Assembly: GCA_937920255.1 (NCBI GenBank)
Contig: CALDSL010000537.1
Location: 1 to 7,850 of the forward strand
Direction: 5' to 3'
DNA: 7,850 nucleotides
DNA from: an uncultured Anaerolineaceae bacterium
GTDB taxonomy: Bacteria > Chloroflexota > Anaerolineae > Anaerolineales > Anaerolineaceae
Position 1 is the first letter of the stretch; the number at the start of each line of letters is the position of its first letter. Below the pieces are notes generated by a model. It was not told where the DNA came from, ran no database searches, and saw only the letters and a program-made list of their open reading frames with translations. The translations under genes were made by a program, and so were the position numbers. This document shows, piece after piece, positions 1-5,286 of the stretch.

Positions 1-1
1 T

Positions 2-20
2 GGGGAGGGAATAAATAATG
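2..20 (+). promoter_or_regulatory. Strong Shine-Dalgarno and likely translational coupling to an upstream gene
   Basis: A purine-rich GGGGAGGGA stretch at 2-10 precedes the ATG at 18 by about 8 bases, which is near-ideal spacing and supports that start. The bases TAATG at 16-20 place a TAA (16-18, frame 1) directly over the ATG, and a second TAA sits at 12-14 in frame 3. Either could be the end of an upstream gene reading into this site. In nucleoside ABC operons that gene is normally the partner permease, so coupled translation is likely. Only 17 bases of upstream sequence are visible, so the upstream frame cannot be decided. Confidence 0.6.
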
Positions 21-1286
21 GCCGTGCGAACCGCTCTCCGCAAGCAAGTAGAAGTAGACAGCCCCACCCGGCGCATTGCCATTGGCGCTGTCTTTCTCGT
101 TCTGGGGCTGATCACCCTGTTCGTCTTTGCCAGCGGCGTAGGCCCGGAGGACCAGTCGTCCTTTGGGTTGAACGCCAGCGGCGCCACCACCCAGGTGGAT
201 CCCTGGAAAGTTCCCGCGCTGACGGCGCTGTATGTCATCGCCGCGTTTGTGCTCGGCGCCGGCGGCTACCAGATGTTCCGGGGCTTTCATCACCGCACCA
301 ACCAGGTGCTGGCGCTGGTGGTCTTCGCGTTCATGTTTGGCTTTCTGGTATGGGCCGCGGCAGGCAAATCGCTCAACCTGGCCGGGCTGGTTTCCACCAC
401 CCTCTCGAAGGCAGTGCCAATCACGCTGGGCGCGCTTTCGGGCATCCTGTGCGAGCGCGCCGGGGTGGTCAATATCGCCATTGAGGGCATGATGCTGTCC
501 GGCGCGCTGACCGGCGCAATCGTCGGCAGCGTCTCGGGTAGTCTGTGGGTGGGCCTGCTGGCCGCCATGCTGACCGGGCTGCTCATGGCCCTGCTGCACG
601 GCTGGTTGTCGATCAAATACAAAGTCAACCAGATCATCTCCGGCACGGTGATCAACATCTTCGCCACCGGGTTGACTTCATACATTTCCGCCAAGTTCTT
701 GCAGCACAATGAAGCCCTCAACAATCCGGGCATCTTCCAGCCGTTCAACATCCCGGGGCTGGTCGACATCCCCTTCATCGGCGCGATCCTGTTCCGCAAC
801 AACATCTTCGTCTACGCGCTGTTCATCTTCCTGATCGTGATGCAGGTGGCGCTGTTCAATACGCGCTGGGGACTGCGCATGCGCGCGGTCGGCGAGCACC
901 CCAAAGCCGCCGACACGCTGGGCATCAACGTCATCCGCACGCGCTACTACTCGGTGATGCTGGGCGGCCTGATGGCCGGTTTTGCGGGCGGGTACTTCAC
1001 GCTTGGTTCAGTGGGCCGATTTGACGAGGTGATGACCGCCGGTCGCGGCTTTATCGGCCTGGCCGCCATGATCTTTGGCAACTGGACCCCGTTCGGATCG
1101 TTTGGCGCCGGCCTGCTGTTCGGCTTTGCCGACGCGCTGGCCACCCGCCTGGCCATCCTGCAAATTCCCATCCCGTCAGAATTCCTGCTCATGGCGCCGT
1201 ACGTGGCCACCATGATCATTCTTGCGGGCGTGGTCGGCCGCAGCCAGGCTCCCGCCGCGGACGGCGTGCCCTACGAGAAGGAATAA
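18..1286 (+). CDS. ABC transporter permease, nucleoside (BmpA/NupQ-like) importer family
   Basis: This is an inner-membrane permease subunit of a type of ABC importer that uses a BmpA-like binding lipoprotein, usually for nucleosides; the substrate here is inferred from family resemblance only. The protein has 422 residues and is almost entirely hydrophobic. The BPD_transp_2 core runs from about residue 118 to 408. It includes the family signature ERAGVVNIAIEGMML (146-160), the cytoplasmic loop GEHPKAADTLGIN (292-304), which is the expected contact with the ATPase, and GRGFIGLAAMIFGNW (342-356). Family members are usually about 300-330 residues. The extra length is an N-terminal extension of about 115 residues with three predicted membrane helices (about 20-40, 66-84 and 97-115) and a polar loop at 41-64. 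Start at 18 is supported by the strong Shine-Dalgarno sequence. A terminator follows directly, so this is probably the last gene of its operon. The ATPase and binding protein would lie upstream, outside the window. Confidence 0.9.
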   Translation: MAVRTALRKQVEVDSPTRRIAIGAVFLVLGLITLFVFASGVGPEDQSSFGLNASGATTQVDPWKVPALTALYVIAAFVLGAGGYQMFRGFHHRTNQVLALVVFAFMFGFLVWAAAGKSLNLAGLVSTTLSKAVPITLGALSGILCERAGVVNIAIEGMMLSGALTGAIVGSVSGSLWVGLLAAMLTGLLMALLHGWLSIKYKVNQIISGTVINIFATGLTSYISAKFLQHNEALNNPGIFQPFNIPGLVDIPFIGAILFRNNIFVYALFIFLIVMQVALFNTRWGLRMRAVGEHPKAADTLGINVIRTRYYSVMLGGLMAGFAGGYFTLGSVGRFDEVMTAGRGFIGLAAMIFGNWTPFGSFGAGLLFGFADALATRLAILQIPIPSEFLLMAPYVATMIILAGVVGRSQAPAADGVPYEKE

Positions 1287-1299
1287 ACCTTCATCAACA

Positions 1300-1342
1300 C
1301 AAGCAAAAACGAGGCTGGCGCGACCAGCCTCGTTTTTGCTTG
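1300..1342 (+). terminator. Intrinsic terminator after the permease, symmetric and possibly bidirectional
   Basis: A perfect 19-bp inverted repeat (1300-1318 paired with 1324-1342) encloses a 5-base loop, cgcga. The GC-rich core CGAGGCTGG/CCAGCCTCG is flanked by AAAAA on the left and TTTTT on the right. This gives a stem followed by a U-run when read on the plus strand, and the same when read on the minus strand. It begins 13 bases after the permease stop and ends the importer operon. No minus-strand gene converges on it here, so the second orientation may not be used. Confidence 0.92.
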
Positions 1343-1387
1343 TTGACCCGGCGGGAGTTTCCGCGCATAGCTCCGCGGCGCAAGTAC

Positions 1388-1405
1388 TGGTATAATGCCG
1401 GTGTG
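1388..1405 (+). promoter_or_regulatory. Extended -10 promoter positioned for a leaderless mRNA
   Basis: TGGTATAAT at 1388-1396 matches the extended -10 consensus (TGnTATAAT) exactly. No convincing -35 box exists 16-18 bases upstream, which is typical of extended -10 promoters. The in-frame GTG at 1403 lies six bases after the hexamer, where transcription would begin. The transcript would therefore start at or next to the start codon. No Shine-Dalgarno sequence precedes the GTG, which agrees with a leaderless message. The motif is seen directly; the leaderless state is inferred. Confidence 0.7.
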
Positions 1406-1813
1406 TCCAAAAAGTGGTTCGTCGCAGTCTGGGCTGCCGGAATGCTGTTTCCGGCCGCGTGGGCAAGCCAACAATGGCCTGCAACACAGGCTTTATTTAC
1501 CCGTGTTTTTGCTTCTGAATGGGCGCATGTGATCGCGCATGTGATCCTCTACGGCGTGTTGAGCAGCACGCTATACCTAATGTTCCCGGCCGTTCGAAGC
1601 GACTGGCGCGCGCTGCTCCTGCTGTTCTCCTTCCTGACCATGTTTGCCATTTTGCAGGAAGGCATACAGGTGTTTGCAATTGGAGCGGGCTTTTCCAACG
1701 AAGAGCGGTTTGATCTGCAGATTGACCTGATCAGCAGCATCGCCAGCATCGTTCTGACCGATATGTTCCTCAAAGCCCGGCCGCGAATACCCATGCAAGG
1801 GTTCAACAAATGA
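1403..1813 (+). CDS. VanZ-like family small membrane protein
   Basis: A 136-residue membrane protein with four likely helices (about 5-21, 41-61, 68-90 and 105-122). The residue pattern resembles the VanZ-like family: HVIAHVILY (42-50) with H46 and Y50, LQEGIQ (84-89) with E86 and Q89, and DLQIDLISSIASIVL (104-118) with D108. VanZ itself gives low-level teicoplanin resistance by an unknown mechanism, and most distant relatives have no known role, so no substrate is assigned. GTG at 1403 is preferred because it follows the extended -10 promoter directly. The longest frame would begin with TTG at 1340, inside the preceding terminator, and would add a basic stretch that does not look like family sequence. 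The lipoprotein gene starts 16 bases after the stop, which suggests a two-gene operon. The family call rests on motif pattern, so it is moderate. Confidence 0.72.
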   Translation: MSKKWFVAVWAAGMLFPAAWASQQWPATQALFTRVFASEWAHVIAHVILYGVLSSTLYLMFPAVRSDWRALLLLFSFLTMFAILQEGIQVFAIGAGFSNEERFDLQIDLISSIASIVLTDMFLKARPRIPMQGFNK

Positions 1814-1829
1814 AAGGGAAACCAACCCC

Positions 1830-2981
1830 ATGAAGAAAATGCTGATCTGGTTATCGCTTGTGATCATCCTCCTGCCGGTTCTCTCGGCCTGCGGCGCATC
1901 CGCCGCGCAAACCACGCCAACGGTAGAAGCAACCCTCGACCAGAACCGGATGAACACGGCTGTAGCCGCGACAATGAGCGTGCTCAGCACCGAAGTCGCC
2001 TCGCTCAAAAAGACTGCGACCGCGCCGACGACCACGCCCACCCCGGCTGTGTCTACCACTCCCGGCACGCCTTCGGCGGCTACGGCCACCTCGCAGCCGC
2101 GCAGCGCGGTGTGCGACTTCGCCGCGTTCGTTGGCGATGTCACCATCCCCGACGGCACGATGATCCCACCCAACACGCCTTTCACCAAAACCTGGTCGGT
2201 CAAAAACATCGGCACCTGCACCTGGACGCCCAATTACCAGATCGTCTATGACGGTGGTGATCTGCTCGGCAGCCCGATGGCTGTGCCGATGGTCGACCGG
2301 AACGTGGCCCCGGGAGAAACGGCGCAGATTTCGATCACCCTGACTGCCCCGCCGGACAACAAGCGCCACTACAGCTACTGGAAGTTCCGCAACGATAAGG
2401 GCGGCGTGTTCGGCGTGGTGGACGCAGCCACCAACGAGGAGCGCCCGGTGTGGGCCGAGATCGTGGTGGGCGAGTATTACAGCTTTGTGGATAACATGTG
2501 CCTGGCCACCTGGAAGACCGGCGGCGGCACGCTGCTCAACTGCCCCGGCGACCCGAACGCGACGGACGGCGGCGCGGTCTACCGCTTGAACAGCTCGCAG
2601 TGGGAAGGCGACGTGTACGAAGATGAGCCGGTGCTGGTGTTGGCGCCGCCCGCCGGGGAGAACACCACCATCGTGGGCCAGTTCCCGCCGGTGATCGTGC
2701 CGCAGTACGACTGGCTGCTCTCGCGCTTTGGCTGCCTGGCGGACGTGCCGGAATGCAGCGCAACCGTGCGCATCACCTACAGCGTCGACGGCGGGCCGGA
2801 ACTGCCGCTGTTCGAAGGCCAGCAGGAATTTGACGGATCAAGCGACCCGATCAACATTCAACTGGCTAACTATGGTATCGCCAACAAGTCGGTTTCGTTC
2901 CTGTTCTACGTGACGGCGAACGGAGAAGGCAGCAACACCAAGATTTTCTTCTTCATCCCGCGCCTGGACCCGAATAAATAA
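1830..2981 (+). CDS. Secreted lipoprotein with four-tryptophan (FW/NBR1-type Ig-like) domain
   Basis: This is a 383-residue exported lipoprotein. A type II signal peptide has a KK n-region, a hydrophobic core and the lipobox LSAC at 18-21, so C21 would carry the lipid anchor. A short helical stretch (about 31-60) is followed by a Thr/Pro/Ala linker (61-90). Residues about 95-213 form an Ig-like domain of the kind found in human NBR1 (N_BRCA1_IG). They contain DVTIPDGT (103-110), FTKTWSVKNIGTCTW (118-132) and YWKFRNDKGG (183-192). The four tryptophans W122, W132, W184 and W208 fit the name FW domain. The remainder (about 216-383) is a separate, probably beta-rich domain with four cysteines (C224, C238, C302, C309). 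I do not know a function for it, though it resembles domains I associate with other Chloroflexota secreted proteins. A role in binding a surface ligand or in protein-protein contact is plausible but inferred. AAGGGA about 10 bases upstream of the ATG serves as ribosome site. A terminator follows the gene. Confidence 0.88.
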   Translation: MKKMLIWLSLVIILLPVLSACGASAAQTTPTVEATLDQNRMNTAVAATMSVLSTEVASLKKTATAPTTTPTPAVSTTPGTPSAATATSQPRSAVCDFAAFVGDVTIPDGTMIPPNTPFTKTWSVKNIGTCTWTPNYQIVYDGGDLLGSPMAVPMVDRNVAPGETAQISITLTAPPDNKRHYSYWKFRNDKGGVFGVVDAATNEERPVWAEIVVGEYYSFVDNMCLATWKTGGGTLLNCPGDPNATDGGAVYRLNSSQWEGDVYEDEPVLVLAPPAGENTTIVGQFPPVIVPQYDWLLSRFGCLADVPECSATVRITYSVDGGPELPLFEGQQEFDGSSDPINIQLANYGIANKSVSFLFYVTANGEGSNTKIFFFIPRLDPNK

Positions 2982-2993
2982 TAACCATTAAAT

Positions 2994-3047
2994 GGCCAAT
3001 AACGAAGATGAGGCTGCCTCGCGCGGCCTCTTCTTTGTTATTTGGCC
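2994..3047 (+). terminator. Hairpin terminator after the lipoprotein gene
   Basis: An imperfect inverted repeat pairs 2994-3014 (GGCCAATAACGAAGATGAGGC) approximately with 3026-3047. There are two mismatches and one bulged base, and a GC-rich loop of about 11 bases. The right arm is T-rich (TTCTTTGTTATTT). It lies just after the lipoprotein stop and before the terC-family promoter region, so it separates the two units. It is less perfect than the hairpin at 1300-1342. Confidence 0.75.
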
Positions 3048-3068
3048 GCGCATAACCTGAAATATGTC

Positions 3069-3097
3069 TTTATTGATCGCATTCATGCTAAGATAAT
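3069..3097 (+). promoter_or_regulatory. Candidate promoter for the TerC-family gene
   Basis: GATAAT at 3092-3097 matches five of six -10 positions and lies 17 bases after a weak -35 element TTTATT (3069-3074). An overlapping alternative is the extended -10 TGCTAAGAT at 3086-3094. Either would start transcription near 3100-3105, giving a leader of about 25-30 bases. That leader ends in the good ribosome site AGGGAG (3119-3124), six bases before the ATG at 3131. The region between the terminator and the gene is AT-rich, as expected for a promoter, but the -35 match is poor. Confidence 0.4.
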
Positions 3098-3130
3098 CCG
3101 AGTTATTAATATTTAGTCAGGGAGAGACGC

Positions 3131-3910
3131 ATGGAGATTTTTACCGATCCGCAATCCTGGATTGCCCTTCTCACGCTATCCGCGTTGGAGATTGTGCTCG
3201 GCATTGACAATATCGTGTTTATATCCATTTTGGCAGGTAAACTGCCTGGGCAGCAGGCTGTCACCGCGCGCCAGCTTGGCATCGGCGCGGCGCTGATAAC
3301 GCGCATTTTACTGCTTCTATCCATCTCATGGATCGTGCGGCTGACCCAGCCGCTGTTTACCATTTACAACTGGGAAGCCAGTGGACGCGACCTGATTCTG
3401 ATTGCCGGCGGCCTGTTCCTGCTGGCCAAGAGCACCTACGAGATCCACGAACGGCTGGAAGGCGAAGAGGACCACGGCCGCGAGCTGCGCGCGCCGTCGA
3501 TGGCTTCTGTGATATGGCAAATCGCCATCCTCGACCTTGTTTTCTCGCTCGATTCGGTCATCACCGCGGTGGGTATGTCCAACCAGATCATCATCATGGT
3601 ATCGGCGGTAATCATCGCCATGGCGGTCATGTTGCTGGCCTCCGGCACGATCATGGATTTCGTCAACCGCCACCCCACCGTCAAGATGCTGGCGCTGAGC
3701 TTCCTGCTGCTGATCGGTTTTTCGCTGGTGGTGGAAGGCATCCACGTGCACATTCCCAAGGGCTACATTTACTTTGCCATGGGCTTCTCGGTGCTGGTCG
3801 AGTTCCTCAACCAGCGCTCGAGCGCCAAAAAACGCGCCGAGCCGGTACAGTTGCGCACGCCCTACGTGCACGAAAAGCCGGAGCAAAAACAGGCCGGAAC
3901 CAGCGACTAG
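3131..3910 (+). CDS. TerC family integral membrane protein
   Basis: A 259-residue polytopic membrane protein with seven or so helices and a hydrophilic C-terminal tail (about 220-259). TerC-family hallmarks are clear. The first helix contains LEIVLGIDNIVFI (19-31) with E20, D26 and N27. A second acidic helix, AILDLVFSLDSVITAVGMS (132-150), has D135 and D141. Others are LILIAGGLFLLAKSTYEIHE (88-107) and HPTVKMLALSFLLLIGFSLV (181-200). The paired acidic residues inside membrane helices are thought to bind a cation. Known members act in tellurite resistance, manganese export and metal loading of secreted enzymes, and which applies here cannot be told from sequence. The gene stands alone behind its own likely promoter, with a strong Shine-Dalgarno sequence. 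Its stop overlaps the stop of the converging MFS gene by two bases. No ter stress-gene cluster is nearby, so tellurite resistance is not implied. Confidence 0.93.
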   Translation: MEIFTDPQSWIALLTLSALEIVLGIDNIVFISILAGKLPGQQAVTARQLGIGAALITRILLLLSISWIVRLTQPLFTIYNWEASGRDLILIAGGLFLLAKSTYEIHERLEGEEDHGRELRAPSMASVIWQIAILDLVFSLDSVITAVGMSNQIIIMVSAVIIAMAVMLLASGTIMDFVNRHPTVKMLALSFLLLIGFSLVVEGIHVHIPKGYIYFAMGFSVLVEFLNQRSSAKKRAEPVQLRTPYVHEKPEQKQAGTSD

Positions 3911-5217
3911 ATTTTGCGCAATCCGGGGAAGCGCACCGCCACCAGCAGGCCGTAGGCCAGCGAGATTGCCGCCCCGATACCCAGCGCAAACGGCGCTCCG
4001 AACCAATCCGCCATAAAACCGGCTTGCAGGCCACCCAGGCGCATCATCGTCTGGGTGGTCATGGTATAAAAGCTCATCACCCGGCCGCGCATGTCGTCCG
4101 GTGACGCTACTTGCAGCATGGTATTGGCCAGCGCGTTCTGCCAGGTGAAGACAAACCCCATTCCCATCAGCAGCAGCATCGACAGCAGGAAGATGCGCGA
4201 GGTGGAAAAGAGCAGGAGAATGGTGGGAAAACCGATCGTCCCGATGGTCAGCATCAGCCCGCGGCGGGCGTTCGAGCGCAGCGAGGCGATATACAGCGCG
4301 CCCATCACCGCGCCGGTACCCACCGCTCCCAGCAGCAATCCGAGCGGCAGCGCCTCGGGCGCCACGCAGCGCGCGTTGCCCGGCCCGCACAGCAGGCCGA
4401 CCACCGGCTGAGCGCTTTCCTTCAACACCACATCCGCGAACACCGGCATCAGCGTCGAGTAGGGCATCGAGAGAAACGCGCTGACCGCCACGATACTGAT
4501 GATGACCTTGATGTTCAAATTCTCATTGACAAAGCGGACACCCTGCCCCATGTGCAGCCGCAGATCCGATGCCACGCCCGCGTGCGCCGGCGGCTCGGGC
4601 AGGTTGCGCATCACCGAAAGGCTGATGATGACCGCCAGGAAGGTGAACGCGTTGAGCAGAAACGCGATGCCTTCGCCCGTGGCAGCCACAATCACGCCCG
4701 CCATCGCCGGCCCCACCGCGCGCGCCATGTTGAACATGGCTGAGTTCAGCGCGATGGCATTCATCAAATCATCCTTGCCTTCCACCATTTCCACGGTGAA
4801 TGCCTGGCGCGCGGGGAGGTCCACCGCGCTGGCCGAACCCAGGATAAACGCCAGCGCGAATACATGCCAGATCTGCACGCGGCCGGTGAGCGTCAGCAGC
4901 GCCAGGGTGAGCGCCTGCGCCAGCATGATCGACTGCGTGATGGTGATCACCTTGCGCTTCGAAACCCGGTCGACCAGTGAACCGCCCCACAGTGAAAGTG
5001 GGATGAGCGGGATGAGCGCCACGAAATTAATCATGCCCAGCGCGGCGGCCGAGCCGGTTAAACGATAAATCAGCACCTGCTGCGCCATTGTCTGCATCCA
5101 GGTGCCAATGAGTGATACGGTCTGTCCAATAAACCAGGCACGATAATTGCGGTGTGAAAGCGCGCGGAAGGTTGTGCCGAAACGGATTCCGCGGCGCGTT
5201 GGGGTGGCTTTGCTCAT
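3907..5217 (-). CDS. MFS transporter, EntS/MFS_3-like exporter
   Basis: This 436-residue major facilitator protein probably exports a small molecule such as a siderophore or drug by proton exchange. The class resembles the EntS-type (MFS_3) branch, and the substrate is not deducible. The N-terminus FRALSHRNYRAWFIGQ (17-32) and the motif LPARQAF (134-140) are typical. Motif A appears as GGSLVDRVSKRKV (78-90) between helices 2 and 3, with a degenerate second copy around GFMADWFG (400-407). The translation suggests 12 helices. An unusual stretch with two cysteines (C277 and C284) lies at about 266-290 in the loop between helices 7 and 8. I chose ATG at 5217 because GGGAAG (5234-5229) precedes it at about 11 bases and the sequence after it fits the family. 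A longer frame to 5259 would add 14 unlike residues and run across a TATAAT motif. The gene lies 69 bases downstream of the KimA-like gene on the same strand and may share its transcript. Confidence 0.9.
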   Translation of the reverse strand: MSKATPTRRGIRFGTTFRALSHRNYRAWFIGQTVSLIGTWMQTMAQQVLIYRLTGSAAALGMINFVALIPLIPLSLWGGSLVDRVSKRKVITITQSIMLAQALTLALLTLTGRVQIWHVFALAFILGSASAVDLPARQAFTVEMVEGKDDLMNAIALNSAMFNMARAVGPAMAGVIVAATGEGIAFLLNAFTFLAVIISLSVMRNLPEPPAHAGVASDLRLHMGQGVRFVNENLNIKVIISIVAVSAFLSMPYSTLMPVFADVVLKESAQPVVGLLCGPGNARCVAPEALPLGLLLGAVGTGAVMGALYIASLRSNARRGLMLTIGTIGFPTILLLFSTSRIFLLSMLLLMGMGFVFTWQNALANTMLQVASPDDMRGRVMSFYTMTTQTMMRLGGLQAGFMADWFGAPFALGIGAAISLAYGLLVAVRFPGLRKI

Positions 5218-5239
5218 GGATGTTTGTTCTTCCCGGTTG

Positions 5240-5245
5240 ATTATA
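5240..5245 (-). promoter_or_regulatory. Possible -10 box (TATAAT) upstream of the MFS gene
   Basis: A perfect TATAAT read on the minus strand lies in the 69-base gap between the KimA-like gene and the MFS gene. No acceptable -35 hexamer is found 15-19 bases upstream and no TG extension is adjacent. Transcription from it would start close to or within the Shine-Dalgarno sequence. It may be a weak secondary promoter or chance. No terminator hairpin is visible in this gap. Confidence 0.3.
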
Positions 5246-5286
5246 TCCCAGGCGAACAAAAACCACCGCGCGTTTTCTCCACCGGA

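Noticed and set aside
1340..1402. Longer N-terminus of the VanZ-like protein starting from TTG at 1340
   Set aside because: The codon lies inside the terminator hairpin and upstream of the extended -10 promoter, and the added residues are basic and unlike the family.
1577..2233. A 218-codon minus-strand open frame opposite the VanZ-like and lipoprotein genes
   Set aside because: It crosses the intergenic junction antisense to both genes, has no family-like motifs and no good ribosome site. The plus-strand genes explain the region.
3048..3130. Manganese (yybP-ykoY) riboswitch before the TerC-family gene
   Set aside because: Such riboswitches often precede TerC-family genes, but only 83 AT-rich bases are available and the expected conserved loops are not seen.
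3326..4390. A 354-codon minus-strand open frame across the TerC-family gene and the end of the MFS gene
   Set aside because: It overlaps two well-supported membrane proteins. Its translation is rich in Arg, His, Asp and Gly with no recognisable domain, as expected for a shadow frame in GC-rich DNA.
4111..4743. A 210-codon plus-strand open frame opposite the MFS gene
   Set aside because: The translation is a Gln/His/Arg-rich string antisense to a clear MFS transporter, so it is a compositional artefact.
5218..5259. Longer N-terminus of the MFS protein starting at 5259
   Set aside because: It adds 14 residues not typical of the family, while the ATG at 5217 has a Shine-Dalgarno sequence and begins the usual N-terminal pattern.
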